NCBI GenBank assembly: GCA_021777355.1
Contig: JAJYDO010000023.1
Span: 1 to 37,352 of the forward strand
Direction: 5' to 3'
Source: Actinomycetes bacterium
GTDB lineage: Bacteria; Actinomycetota; Acidimicrobiia; Acidimicrobiales; JABEUL01
Length of the DNA: 37,352 nt
The notes beneath the pieces were generated by a model, which worked only from the letters and a program-made list of their open reading frames with translations, ran no database searches and had not been told where the DNA came from. Of the stretch, positions 8,448 to 17,698 are shown piece after piece. The position numbers were made by a program, and so were the translations under genes. Every line of letters begins with the position of its first letter. Within the stretch, counting starts at the first letter, position 1.

Positions 8448-10283
8448 CTAAGGAGTTGGATTTTTTGCTATCTCAGCCAAAAACTGATCATTGGATGTTG
8501 TCGTTTTAATTTTGTCCATTAGTAGTTCTAGCCCAGGTGCGCTATTGCCATCAGATGCCAAGTTCGTCAAAACTCTCCGAAGTTTCCAAACCTGCTGGAG
8601 TTGAAGTCGTTCAAATAAAAGCTCTTCATGCCTAGTCGAAGATGCGTTGACATCAATTGCCGGATAAATTCTTCTCTCGGCGAGCCTTCTATCCAACCGC
8701 AGCTCCATATTGCCAGTTCCCTTGAACTCTTCAAATATGACTTCATCCATTTTGGAACCTGTCTCGACTAAGGCAGTAGCCAATATAGTAAGCGAACCGC
8801 CCTCTTCAATATTTCTAGCAGCTCCAAAAAATTTCTTGGGAGGGTAAAGAGCTCCTGAATCAACTCCACCTGACATCACTCGTCCGGTTGTCGGCTGGGC
8901 CAAGTTATAGGCTCTGGCTAGTCGTGTGATTCCATCGAGAATTATTACAACATCTTTCTTGTTTTCAACAAGTCTTTTGGCCCTTTCAATTGCAAGTTCT
9001 GCCACCATTGTGTGCTCGTCTGATGGCCTGTCAAAAGTAGATGCAATCACCTCTCCGTTAACCGATCGTCTCATGTCTGTGACTTCTTCGGGCCTTTCAT
9101 CTACCAGCAAGACCATAAGGTGGACGTCGGGATTGTTCACTTCGATGGAGTGAGCAATCTGCTTCATTACGCTTGTCTTGCCAGCCTTGGGAGGAGAGAC
9201 AATTAAACCTCTTTGGCCTTTTCCGATTGGTGAAAGCAAATCTACAATTCTTGCGGTCATATTCGCCGCATCGCCTGGAACTTCAAGCTTGAGTTTCTCG
9301 TCCGGGAAAAGAGGTGTTAAGTCTTCAAACTTAGGCCTCATCTTGGCGTCTTCAGAATTTTTTCCATTTATAGAATCAACTCTGAGCAGTGCGGGATATT
9401 TTTCATTCGATGCCGCCGGTCTTGATGCACCTTCTAGGTAGTCACCCTTTCTCAAAGAAAACTTTCTTGCTTGGCTGAGCGAAACATATACGTCTTTATT
9501 GCTTGGAAGATAACCAGATGTTCTTAAAAACCCATAGCCCTCTTCTCTTAAATCCAGTAATCCTTGAACGGGAATTGGCTCGCCATCATATGGAACTTCA
9601 TTCTGGCCTTGATTCTCCCGATCAGTTCTGGGTCTGGCGCCGTCTCGACCTCGCCTTCTTCTATTTTTCCTTCCGCCCATCTCATTAGGATCACGATTTT
9701 GGTTATTGTTAGGTCTAGGTTGACTACGAGGCTGGCCTCTGTCTTGATCTCCTGAGCGCGGTTCACCGGTTCCTTTTTCAGAACCTTCATCTCCTGAATC
9801 TTCAGCTTTTTCTCGACCTCGCTCATTGGTGGAAATATCGGTCGATGGAGCGCTTCTAGTCACTTCCGAAGGGTTTGATTCGCCAAAGTCATCATCCAAG
9901 TCAATACTTCCTGTCTCTTGAGCTGCCATTGCGATTAAGGCAGGATTTGCTCTTGGCGTTCTGACCACTTTCCTATCTGCTGTTTTTTCGCTGGTATCAC
10001 TTTCGGTGGCGACATAATCACTAGCCCCATTAAAACTCTCCGAGACTTCGCCTGCTATGGACACCTTGGAGTTAGACTTCCTCGCCCCGTTTGCCGAGCG
10101 AGCGGGAACTTTCCCGTCACCATTTCCTCCTCCTACACCGGCGGCATCCAGGATTTGGTCAATTATGTCTGCTTTTTTTAAGCGAGAACTCGGTTTAAGG
10201 GACATTGCCAAAGCAATCGCCTGTAGTTCACCTCGCTCTTTGCTTTCGAGTATAGATCTCTCGAGTTGCAGCTCTCCACTCAT
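8448..10283 (-). CDS. rho: Transcription termination factor Rho
   Basis: 611 residues from the ATG at 10283, which has GAGGT seven bases upstream. The frame runs 16 codons further but without a better site. The order is: N-terminal Rho domain (1-50); a long low-complexity, Arg/Asp/Gly/Asn-rich insertion (about 60-235), typical of actinobacterial Rho; the RNA-binding cold-shock-like domain (about 238-285, [14 protein letters not shown]); Walker A PPKAGKTS (364-371); Walker B VVIILD (445-450) followed by [10 protein letters not shown]. It is a hexameric RNA helicase terminating untranslated transcripts. Gene order rho-rpmE-prfA is ancestral for the phylum, here with an LCP gene between rho and rpmE. 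Confidence 0.95.
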   Translation of the reverse strand: MSGELQLERSILESKERGELQAIALAMSLKPSSRLKKADIIDQILDAAGVGGGNGDGKVPARSANGARKSNSKVSIAGEVSESFNGASDYVATESDTSEKTADRKVVRTPRANPALIAMAAQETGSIDLDDDFGESNPSEVTRSAPSTDISTNERGREKAEDSGDEGSEKGTGEPRSGDQDRGQPRSQPRPNNNQNRDPNEMGGRKNRRRRGRDGARPRTDRENQGQNEVPYDGEPIPVQGLLDLREEGYGFLRTSGYLPSNKDVYVSLSQARKFSLRKGDYLEGASRPAASNEKYPALLRVDSINGKNSEDAKMRPKFEDLTPLFPDEKLKLEVPGDAANMTARIVDLLSPIGKGQRGLIVSPPKAGKTSVMKQIAHSIEVNNPDVHLMVLLVDERPEEVTDMRRSVNGEVIASTFDRPSDEHTMVAELAIERAKRLVENKKDVVIILDGITRLARAYNLAQPTTGRVMSGGVDSGALYPPKKFFGAARNIEEGGSLTILATALVETGSKMDEVIFEEFKGTGNMELRLDRRLAERRIYPAIDVNASSTRHEELLFERLQLQQVWKLRRVLTNLASDGNSAPGLELLMDKIKTTTSNDQFLAEIAKNPTP

Positions 10284-10676
10284 GGGAGCACCTCGTTTCA
10301 ATATCGCACTTGCGTAGCCATACGCCTGCACTACACAAGCAATGTTGCCTTTTGGGTTTTCAATCTTTTAATTTATGATTACCAAGTATTAATAATTGGT
10401 AATCGCGCAATTTGCCCATGCTAAGAGTTTTTGTAGAAAAACCTTTCCTATCTTCTCCGCCCCATTTGGTTCATCGAAGAAGGCCACGCTATAGGCATTC
10501 ATTACATTACTACATATTTTACCTATATTGCAATCACACTTCACTTTTATTTCCCGAAAAGTAGGTATTGACTCAGAATTATCCGATTTACGAGCACTTT
10601 CCCCAAAAAAAGAGAGCACAACACACTTGTCAATAATCTAGGCAAATGGTTAATTAGCCAAAAACATGAGGTGAAA
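10284..10676. other. rho upstream region, AT-rich, with two inverted repeats
   Basis: This 393-nt gap separates the FAH-family stop from the rho start and must contain the rho promoter. A perfect 8-bp inverted repeat, ATTACCAA / TTGGTAAT with a 10-nt spacer, lies at 10378-10403. An almost perfect 14-bp palindrome TGGTTAATTAGCCA lies at 10647-10660. A perfect TTGACA on the minus strand (10628-10633) has no matching -10 at usual distance. A 76-codon open frame (10389-10619, minus) has no family resemblance and no good ribosome site, so I do not call it a gene. Confidence 0.45.
10378..10403. promoter_or_regulatory. 8-bp inverted repeat upstream of rho (candidate operator or mRNA hairpin)
   Basis: Both arms are perfect (ATTACCAA and TTGGTAAT) around an AT-only-like spacer GTATTAATAA. 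The centre is about 107 nt upstream of the rho ATG. The symmetry suits either a dimeric repressor site or a leader hairpin; rho is autoregulated in many bacteria. No function is demonstrated by the sequence. Confidence 0.35.
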
Positions 10677-11510
10677 CTAGACACAAAAAGTAGTTAAAAC
10701 TCCAATTCCCTCAATTTCAGAAGTTATTATATCGCCCGGTGATAAGTATCTAGGCGGATTAAATGACATCCCTACCCCACTGGGAGTTCCGGTAAAAATC
10801 ACATCGCCAGGATTAAGAGTAACTACCTCAGAGAGCTTCGAAATAATCTCAGCTACGGAAAAAATCATCTGGGAAGTCCTTGAATCCTGGACAACTTCAC
10901 CATTTATTTTGGTCTTTAAGGCTAAATCATTTGGGTCTGCCAATTCATCGGGAGTGACTAAGCAAGGTCCTATTGGTCCAAATCCCGGAAATGATTTTCC
11001 CAAACTAAATTGACCGCCTGCTTTAACCTGAACCACCCGTTCTGACAAATCTTGTCCAATCGAAAGCCCTGCCACATAGTCCCAGGCCTTATCGGAAGAA
11101 ACTTCATGACACTTAATTCCCATCACCACAACAAGTTCTACTTCCCAATCTACGTTAGAGCTGGGTAACTTAACATGTGCCCGATCTCCCGTGAGGCACG
11201 AAGGAAACTTTGTAAAAGTTGTAGGAATCTCAGGAAGTACCATGCCCATTTCACGAGCATGATCCTTGTAATTCAATCCAATAGCGAATACTTGGCCCGG
11301 ATGGGGAGCAGGAGATGAAAAAGCCACTCCACTTCCTAGAGACACTGAATTTGACCATTTGAGCCCACTGGCCCATTCTCTAAGTTCAGTCCACTTGTCA
11401 TAGATTCTCCCTAAATCTGACCTAAACCTACCTTGCGAAGTTTTTTCAATATCGAGGTACTGATCTTCCCTTATCAATACAGCTCGATTGTCAACTTGGG
11501 CAACTCTCAA
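10677..11510 (-). CDS. Fumarylacetoacetate hydrolase (FAH) family protein
   Basis: 277 residues. The C-terminal two thirds carry the FAH fold: FAIGLNYKDHA (75-85), the metal-binding acidic pair in DWEVELVVVMG (E123, E125), GQDLSER, the lysine-rich LGKSFPGFGPIGPCLV, and the closing DVIFTGTPSGVG. Members hydrolyse or decarboxylate 2-oxo acids such as acylpyruvates, oxaloacetate or homoprotocatechuate derivatives using Mg2+. The specific substrate cannot be read from sequence. The N-terminal 65 residues are the short leader domain common to this subgroup. The start is TTG at 11510 with AAAGGA eight bases upstream. It occupies the position between thrC and rho that holds thrB in Mycobacterium. 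Confidence 0.85.
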   Translation of the reverse strand: MRVAQVDNRAVLIREDQYLDIEKTSQGRFRSDLGRIYDKWTELREWASGLKWSNSVSLGSGVAFSSPAPHPGQVFAIGLNYKDHAREMGMVLPEIPTTFTKFPSCLTGDRAHVKLPSSNVDWEVELVVVMGIKCHEVSSDKAWDYVAGLSIGQDLSERVVQVKAGGQFSLGKSFPGFGPIGPCLVTPDELADPNDLALKTKINGEVVQDSRTSQMIFSVAEIISKLSEVVTLNPGDVIFTGTPSGVGMSFNPPRYLSPGDIITSEIEGIGVLTTFCV

Positions 11511-11605
11511 TTGAAGTTCCTTTCAATTTGAACTCTTGGCGAAATATAATTTAATTTTGAAACCAATGAACACTCAATAGTTTAAACAAAATAAAGCCAC
11601 AACAA

Positions 11606-12661
11606 TTAAAGTTCAAGTGCTTCTAAAACGTCTTCCATTCTTGGCAATACCCTTCTTGGAACTGCAATTTGACCAATGGCTATGTCGGGATCTTTCAATC
11701 CGTGACCCGTTAAAACGCAAACTACCGTCGAGCCTTTTTCTACGCCTGCCGATAAAAGACCTGCCACTGATGCAGCTGAAGCCGGCTCGCAAAATACCGA
11801 CTCCTCTCTAGCTAAGAATTTGTATGCTTCTAAAATTTGCTCGTCGCTTACGGCATCTATTAGCCCGCCCGACTCGCTTGCCGCAGATGTCGCTCCATAC
11901 CACGATGCGGGATTTCCAATCCTGATTGCAGTTGCAACAGTCTCCGGATTTTCAACAGGATGACCCAAAACAATAGGGGCGGCTCCTTTTGCTTGGAAAC
12001 CACACATTTTGGGAAGCTTAGTTGAAAGTCCAGCTTCTTTATATTGTAGATAGCCCTTCCAATAAGCAGTTATATTTCCGGCATTGCCAACGGGAATACA
12101 GTGCACATCAGGCGCGTCTCCTAAAACATCTACTATTTCAAAGGCTCCCGTTTTTTGACCCTCAATTCGAGCTGGATTAATCGAATTAACAACTTCAATA
12201 GGAGCGTGATCCGGAAGCCTTCGAACAATTTCTAACGCTTCATCAAAATTGCCTTGAACTTGGAGAACCGTTGCCCCATGGATAAGTGCCTGGGCCAACT
12301 TCCCGAGAGCAATGTAACCATCCGGAATAAGAACTGCGCATGTCATTCCGGCCCTTGCCGCATACGCAGCGGCCGCGGCCGAAGTATTTCCCGTTGACGC
12401 GCAAACTACAGCTTTGGCCCCAGATTCTTTGGCCTTGGAAATAGCCATTGTCATGCCTCGGTCTTTAAATGAGCCTGTTGGATTTGCTCCTTCGAACTTT
12501 AGAAACACATTTGCATCAACTCGTTCAGAAAGCCTGGGAGCCGGAACCAATGGAGTGGCGCCTTCTAAAAGCGTCACAACAGGAGTTTGGCTATTGACAT
12601 CCAAGAAGTCTCGATACTCTTCAATGATGCCGCCCCAATTAGGACGAGACAACTTTCCCAT
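11606..12661 (-). CDS. thrC: Threonine synthase
   Basis: 351 residues, the short form of the PLP-dependent enzyme converting O-phosphohomoserine to threonine. The Schiff-base lysine is K66 in [11 protein letters not shown]. The phosphate-binding and core motifs [14 protein letters not shown] (around 104-118), [15 protein letters not shown] and [11 protein letters not shown] are present. The length and motifs match the actinobacterial thrC immediately following hom. Its ATG overlaps the hom stop (TAATG), indicating coupling. Its substrate requires homoserine kinase, which is not encoded in this window. Confidence 0.93.
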   Translation of the reverse strand: MGKLSRPNWGGIIEEYRDFLDVNSQTPVVTLLEGATPLVPAPRLSERVDANVFLKFEGANPTGSFKDRGMTMAISKAKESGAKAVVCASTGNTSAAAAAYAARAGMTCAVLIPDGYIALGKLAQALIHGATVLQVQGNFDEALEIVRRLPDHAPIEVVNSINPARIEGQKTGAFEIVDVLGDAPDVHCIPVGNAGNITAYWKGYLQYKEAGLSTKLPKMCGFQAKGAAPIVLGHPVENPETVATAIRIGNPASWYGATSAASESGGLIDAVSDEQILEAYKFLAREESVFCEPASAASVAGLLSAGVEKGSTVVCVLTGHGLKDPDIAIGQIAVPRRVLPRMEDVLEALEL

Positions 12662-13968
12662 TACTCCTGGCCCCCGTCAAGAATTCTAATAATACTGCCG
12701 ACTTTCTTCACAACCGAAAGATTACCTAAATCTCTTTTGGTTGCCTGCAAATTCTTTTCAAGTGCAACGTGGGTGAAAAATACAAGTCTGGCGCCTTCAT
12801 TGGTTTCCACTTGCTCCATGGATGAAATTGATACTTTATTCATTCCAAATACCTTGGCAACTTCGGCCAGAACACCAGGCTCATCAATTACGTCCAATGC
12901 CAAATAGTAACGCGTAGTGATGTCGTTTACAGGTGCAAAATCCACAGTCTCTCTTTTTAAATTCCTTGAAGAAGCTCCGAAGCTAATATTATGAGCTGCA
13001 TCCAAAATGTCGCCCAGCACAGCCGAAGCAGTGGGAGCGCCTCCTGCACCTTTTCCATATAGCATCAGATCTCCGGCAGCCTCCCCTTCTATAAATATGG
13101 CATTGAAGGGTCCTCTCACCGAAGCAAGCGGGTGATCCGCGCTCACAAGAGCCGGGTGGACTCTCACACTTAATTTCCGGGTTCCGCCACTTTCGGTGGA
13201 ACTCCTTGGACCTTCCACCATTTCAATAATGGCTAAGAGCTTCACAACGTAGCCCATCTTGGTTGCATAAGAAATATCGTATGTCTCAAGCCCGGTTATG
13301 CCTTCTCGGAATACATCGTCAAAAACAACATCTGCGCCAAAGGCAATTGAGGCAAGAATTGATGCCTTTGATGCGGCATCCATTCCCTCAATATCGGCCT
13401 CCGGATCTCTTTCTGCGTATCCTAAATTTTGGGCTTGACCGAGAGCGTTTTTAAAATCAATACCGAACTCAGTCATCTGGGTCAAAATATAATTTGTGGT
13501 CCCATTAACTATTCCGAGAACTCTTACAATTTCCTCTCCGGCCAACGACTCCCGCAAAAGCCGCACCAGAGGGATCGCCCCGGCCACACTGGCTTCGTAT
13601 AAAAGATCAACGCCCGCTTTATTGGCAGCATTGGCAAGTTCCATTCCATGGTTGGCCAATAGCTCTTTATTGCCTGAAATAACTGACTTGCCCGCATTTA
13701 ATGCTTTTAAAATAAGTGATTTTGCCGGTTCGATCCCACCAATTAGCTCTACAACTATCTGGACATCATCTCGCGTAATCACACTTTGGGGATCGTCACT
13801 CAACAGGTCCAAATGTACAAAGTCGGGCCTCTTTTTTGTCAAGTCATTAACTGCTATTGCTTTAATTTCAAGCATTTTCTTTATGTCGCCTTTGTCGAGC
13901 AAGCGAACTAAGGCAGATCCTACGTTTCCACAACCAAGCAAACCAATACCAACCGGCATTTTTTCCAT
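12661..13968 (-). CDS. hom: Homoserine dehydrogenase with C-terminal ACT domain
   Basis: 435 residues. The N-terminal Rossmann motif [16 protein letters not shown] (9-24) binds NAD(P). The catalytic region includes [35 protein letters not shown] and [14 protein letters not shown], the last bearing the acidic and lysine catalytic residues. The C-terminal ACT domain (about 350-425, [22 protein letters not shown]) is the usual threonine-feedback module. The enzyme reduces aspartate semialdehyde to homoserine, the branch point to threonine and methionine. It forms a coupled pair with thrC and lies 62 nt after lysA. Confidence 0.94.
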   Translation of the reverse strand: MEKMPVGIGLLGCGNVGSALVRLLDKGDIKKMLEIKAIAVNDLTKKRPDFVHLDLLSDDPQSVITRDDVQIVVELIGGIEPAKSLILKALNAGKSVISGNKELLANHGMELANAANKAGVDLLYEASVAGAIPLVRLLRESLAGEEIVRVLGIVNGTTNYILTQMTEFGIDFKNALGQAQNLGYAERDPEADIEGMDAASKASILASIAFGADVVFDDVFREGITGLETYDISYATKMGYVVKLLAIIEMVEGPRSSTESGGTRKLSVRVHPALVSADHPLASVRGPFNAIFIEGEAAGDLMLYGKGAGGAPTASAVLGDILDAAHNISFGASSRNLKRETVDFAPVNDITTRYYLALDVIDEPGVLAEVAKVFGMNKVSISSMEQVETNEGARLVFFTHVALEKNLQATKRDLGNLSVVKKVGSIIRILDGGQE

Positions 13969-14030
13969 ACTTTTACGCTACTTTAAAATGATCACATGCT
14001 GAGAATTTAGCCAAATTATCTCGAAGCTAC

Positions 14031-15329
14031 TCATTGGTCGAGTCTTAACAGGTCTTCTGTAGTTTCACGTCTAATAACTAATCGATCAACTCCTGAAGAG
14101 ACAAAGACTACTGCCGGACGTGGGACTTTATTATAATTAGACGCCATGGCATAGCCATATGCTCCAGTGACGGGCGTAGCCACAAAATCTCCGACCTCGA
14201 TGTCACTTGGAAGATGTGCTTCAAATACTAAAATGTCGCCTGTTTCGCAGTGTTTCCCGACGAGTCGAGCTTCCATGGGTCTTTGGGCATTTGCCTCTCT
14301 GGGCAAAAATGCTTCGTATCCGCTTCCATAAAGTACGGGTCGAGGATTGTCCGACATCCCACCGTCAACTGCGACGTAATTTCTTATTCCCGGTAATTTC
14401 TTTATAGTTCCCACCTGATAAACAGTTATGCATGCATGCGCCACTATTGACCTGCCAGGTTCTGCAGTGACTTCCACGTCGCTTGAAATTCCACTCGCGA
14501 CAACCCCTTTTTTGACTTCTTTTGCCCACTCGGCTATCGAAAGCTGGTCCTCGCCATTTACATATGCAACCCCAAGACCACCACCGATTACAAGTTCTTT
14601 TACGCCTAGTGAATTTACCAATGGCCCTATCGCTTCAACGGCCGCCAGAAACCCACCGGTCAAAAAGATTTGGCTGCCAATGTGGAAGTGAATCCCGGAT
14701 AAAACCATTTCCTTTGACTCTTTTATAATTTCACATGCTTTCATGGCCGCACCGCTTGCAAGTGAAAACCCAAATTTCGTATCTTCTTGACCTGTCTTAA
14801 TAAATTCGTGTGTGTGAGCTTCGACCCCCGGGGTAACACGAACGAGAATCTTTATGCTTTTTGATTGGGAGCCCGAATCCAAAAGCATTCCGGCCAGTCT
14901 CTTTATCCTCTCAATCTCGTCAAAACTGTCAACGACAATTGTTCCCACACCTATGGAAATTGCCTCCGTCAACTCACGAATCGATTTGTTATTCCCATGA
15001 AATACAATTTTCGAAGGGTCAATACCTCCGGCCAGCGCGACTGCCATCTCACCACCTGTGGAAACATCAATTCTTAATCCTTCTTCAACAACTAATTCAG
15101 CCATTGCCTTACAAAGAAAAGCCTTGGAAGCATATGCAACATTGGGCCCAAAAGCACTTATAGCTTCTTGCAGCCTGAGCCTTAACTCGTCTTCATCGTA
15201 GATGAACAGAGGTGTTCCGTACTTTTCGACTAGTTCAAGGACATTTACTCCGGCAATTGAAAGTTCTCCGTTGTCCCCGATAACTGAGTTCATTGGAAGA
15301 AGTGCCAAGTCTACCGGGCCATCCGCCAT
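14031..15329 (-). CDS. lysA: Diaminopimelate decarboxylase
   Basis: 432 residues from the ATG at 15329 (MADGPVDLALLP), chosen because AGGAAAG lies just upstream. A TTG start seven codons earlier is possible but lacks a site. Class III PLP decarboxylase: YASKAFLCK carries the Schiff-base lysine; HFHIGSQ, the glycine-rich ELVIGGGLGVAY and EPGRSIVAHA bind PLP phosphate; and CETGDILVFE is near the C-terminus. It decarboxylates meso-diaminopimelate to lysine. Placement between argS and hom is the conserved actinobacterial arrangement (argS-lysA-hom-thrC). Confidence 0.95.
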   Translation of the reverse strand: MADGPVDLALLPMNSVIGDNGELSIAGVNVLELVEKYGTPLFIYDEDELRLRLQEAISAFGPNVAYASKAFLCKAMAELVVEEGLRIDVSTGGEMAVALAGGIDPSKIVFHGNNKSIRELTEAISIGVGTIVVDSFDEIERIKRLAGMLLDSGSQSKSIKILVRVTPGVEAHTHEFIKTGQEDTKFGFSLASGAAMKACEIIKESKEMVLSGIHFHIGSQIFLTGGFLAAVEAIGPLVNSLGVKELVIGGGLGVAYVNGEDQLSIAEWAKEVKKGVVASGISSDVEVTAEPGRSIVAHACITVYQVGTIKKLPGIRNYVAVDGGMSDNPRPVLYGSGYEAFLPREANAQRPMEARLVGKHCETGDILVFEAHLPSDIEVGDFVATPVTGAYGYAMASNYNKVPRPAVVFVSSGVDRLVIRRETTEDLLRLDQ

Positions 15330-15352
15330 TTCTTTCCTACCAACCGACAAAA

Positions 15353-16963
15353 CTACATCTCCTCCGGAGCGCTAACGCCCAACAAATCAAGCCCGACTCC
15401 CAAGCCGATTCTAGTTGCCTCAACTAAATAGAGACGTGATTGGATAAGTTGGGGATCCAAATCCTGAGAGATTACTTTGAAATCATGATAAAAACTGTGA
15501 AATTGCCCCGCTAACTTTCTGACCCAAGTTGTGATCTTAAAAGGCACTCTTTCGTTCGCAGCTTCTCTTAACACGTCAGGAAACTCTTCTAGAATCCTTA
15601 GAAGTTCTAGTTCGCCATCTTGGCATAGAAGTGTGAAGTCAACTTCTTCTACTGAGATCCTTTCAATTCATTGAGCGCTTGCTTTTCTAAAAATCGAAGA
15701 AATCCTCGCATAGGCGTATTGAACATAGTAGACCGGGTTCTCGGACGTAGTTTTTTTGACTAAGTCAATGTCTAAAACTGTTGCTTGGTCAATAGAATTA
15801 ATCAAGCTCATCAATCTCATGGCATCCGGACCGATTTCATCTAAAAGTGAATCCAAACTTACAAAGTTTCCACTCCTCTTAGACATGGCCCCACCAACTA
15901 GTGAAATCATCTGTCCCAATTTAATTTCCAGCTTTTCGGGATCAATATTCAACGCTTTCACTCCGGCTTTTAAGGTAGCAACTTGGCCGTGGTGATCGGC
16001 GCCGAAAATGTCGATCACTCGCTCAAAGCCTCTGACTAAAAACTTGTCCCGGTGGTAGGCTAGGTCTCCGCCTGTATAGGTAACATCACCGTTGGATTTC
16101 ACAAGAACTCTGTCACGAGTGTCGCCCAAGGTTGAACTTGCCAGCCAAATGGCGCCTTCATTGTCATACACCAAGCCCGAAGCCCTCAGGGTCTCGATAG
16201 TTTCTTGCACGGCGCCGCCTTCTTCTATTGAAGCCTGAGAGTACCAAGAGTCAAATTCCACACCAATTCTTTTCAAGGTATCCTTTATGCCTTCTAAAAT
16301 TCTCTCCGCTGCAAACCTGCCAGCTTCAGTTATTTCCATCGGCCCTTGATATTGGTTGGCAAGTTCTGTGACATATTCACCTTGATAACCGTCTTCACTT
16401 GGGATCTCGCCCTTTTTCCTCGCAAGCAGACTTTCACCTAATCGGCGAATTTGCCCACCTGTGTCATTGACGTAATACTCCTTCGATACATCCCACCCGC
16501 ATCTTGAGAGAATTCTTGCAAGTGAATCTCCGTAAGAAGCCCACCAGCCATTGCCCACGTGAATCGGCCCTGTAGGGTTGGCCGAAACAAACTCAATTTG
16601 GACTTTCTCTCCTTGGCCCAAATTATCTGCGGCCCAATTGGACCGACCGGCCACAACTACTTCTTTTAAAACGTCCTGTAGCCATAAGGCCTTTAGAAAC
16701 ACATTCACAAAGCCGGGACCAGCAACTTCAGCCCTTTCTAAATGCTCCATACCTGATCTATTGATTTCGTCCACTACAATTTGAGCAACTTCCCTAGGAG
16801 GTTTGCCGAGATCTTTCGACAACACCATTGCAACATTGGAGGAGAAATCTCCGTGTTCTCTCCTGGCGGGCCTTTCAATCTTTATCTTTGGCCCAAAGTC
16901 ACTCCACCCCAGTTCCGACGTAATTTTCGATATCAATTCCAAGAAAGTTTGTTTAGAAGACAT
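15353..16963 (-). pseudogene. argS: Arginyl-tRNA synthetase interrupted by an in-frame TGA
   Basis: Reading from ATG 16963, the first 431 codons encode a good ArgS catalytic core: HVGN (135-138), ADHHGQ (322-327) and the KMSKS-equivalent MSKRSGN (360-366). The core ends at VQYAYARISSIFRKASAQ. Codon 432 is TGA (15670-15668). The same frame continues for 105 codons with sequence that is plainly the DALR anticodon-binding domain (FRKASAQ-stop-IERISVEEVDFTLL, LELLRILEEFPDVL, LAGQFHSFYHDF) to a natural TAG after LGVSAPEEM. Total length with the stop read through is 536, normal for ArgS. Related ArgS proteins often have Gly near this position, so a GGA to TGA change is the simplest explanation. It may be a sequencing error, a true nonsense mutation or readthrough. 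A free C-terminal piece could start only at ATG 15574. Confidence 0.88.
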
Positions 16964-16980
16964 TGGTCCTTAATCTCTAT

Positions 16981-17027
16981 TTAATCTGGCGTGCTGCAGC
17001 GATATGCTGGAAAAACTTCCAGATTAA
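16981..17027 (-). promoter_or_regulatory. argS leader with two mutually exclusive inverted repeats
   Basis: On the minus strand, TTAATCTGG (17027-17019) and CCAGATTAA (16989-16981) form a perfect 9-bp pair. The right part of the first arm also belongs to a compact 6-bp hairpin CTGGAA-GTTT-TTCCAG (17022-17007). The two structures share CTGG and cannot coexist. A GCTGCAGC palindrome sits in the big loop. The element ends 18 nt before the argS ATG, next to its AAGGA. It resembles an attenuator-like switch, but no regulator can be named. Confidence 0.4.
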
Positions 17028-17111
17028 GCGCGCTTTCATATAAAGGTTAGTACGGATCAACCGATGGCATAAGACCCTAATCCAATGTAAATTGCAACTA
17101 AGGAAATGCAG

Positions 17112-17142
17112 CTGACAGCTTAGCTGGGGAAATTGGTAGAAT
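17112..17142 (+). promoter_or_regulatory. Possible promoter for tRNA-Arg
   Basis: CTGACA (17112-17117) and TAGAAT (17137-17142) are separated by 19 nt, slightly long. They would start transcription about 13 nt before the mature tRNA. The match is partial, so this is tentative. Confidence 0.3.
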
Positions 17143-17161
17143 CTAGCGGTCCGCCATTTTG

Positions 17162-17236
<75 letters not shown>

Positions 17237-17321
17237 ACAAATGTGCAGTTCAAAACTGTTGGCTGGCGTCTCTTAAAGAGTTCGACTAGTGGCTTTAAAT
17301 GCTCTCCAGATATTACTAAAT

Positions 17322-17468
17322 TCAAGCCAAACTCGAATTTAGATTAAATTTCTCTTCTGGTGCATCATGCCCAGCTCGTCTATTCTGAACGTCGCCAAAA
17401 GAATAAGACTCACTTTCAAGTTCCTGGAAACTTCTTCTTTCGATTGCCGGCATGTCTCTTTTAAACAT
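17322..17468 (-). CDS. Small hypothetical protein (48 aa)
   Basis: An ATG-initiated 48-codon frame, MFKRDMPAIERRSFQELESE at the start and ending in a polar tail. It is hydrophilic, with no membrane segment or family motif that I recognise. Its ATG lies inside the last codons of the preceding 59-codon frame (17461-17640), so the two may be one gene broken by a frameshift or a coupled pair. There is no clear Shine-Dalgarno. It sits in the 462-nt gap between tRNA-Arg and htrA, which otherwise shows nothing. Confidence 0.25.
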   Translation of the reverse strand: MFKRDMPAIERRSFQELESESYSFGDVQNRRAGHDAPEEKFNLNSSLA

Positions 17469-17640
17469 TGGTTAGCTGTAATGCAAATTGGATGCACCTT
17501 CCAGAGGTAATCAACAAAAGTGGCAAATTCTCATTTAAAGCTCCCACTATCTCTAAAAACATCGGCAAAACTGGCTCAAACAGGGATCGTTGTTCATTTT
17601 CCCAGCAAACTTTAAGAAATTCCAAATTATTTTCTAACAC
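17461..17640 (-). CDS. Short open frame of unknown function (59 aa, GTG start)
   Basis: The frame begins VLENNLEFLKVCWENEQRSL and continues with a hydrophobic, helix-like stretch (residues 21-42) before ending at LQLTNV. The amino-acid composition looks protein-like, unlike the Ser/Asn/Lys-rich translation of the opposite strand. There is a stop codon immediately before the GTG and no ribosome site, so it may be a remnant of a longer decayed gene. It may equally be chance: open stretches of this size are expected in AT-rich DNA. Confidence 0.22.
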   Translation of the reverse strand: MLENNLEFLKVCWENEQRSLFEPVLPMFLEIVGALNENLPLLLITSGRCIQFALQLTNV

Positions 17641-17698
17641 TCAAGTGATTAAATGATTTTGTCGGAAGTAGAATTAACTTAATGACAAGGGAGCAAAA

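Noticed and set aside
10389-10619. 76-codon minus-strand frame before rho
   Set aside because: No ribosome site, no family resemblance, and it overlaps the region where the rho promoter must be.
10628-10633. Perfect TTGACA as a rho -35 box
   Set aside because: No acceptable -10 hexamer at 16-18 nt; only a T-run is present.
15668-15670. Genome-wide UGA reassignment to glycine or tryptophan
   Set aside because: TGA is the natural stop of several nearby genes (atpZ, atpI, rpiB, prfA, purH), whose products have normal lengths.
15600-15670. Selenocysteine insertion at the argS TGA
   Set aside because: No selenoprotein ArgS family is known to me and I see no convincing hairpin just after the codon.
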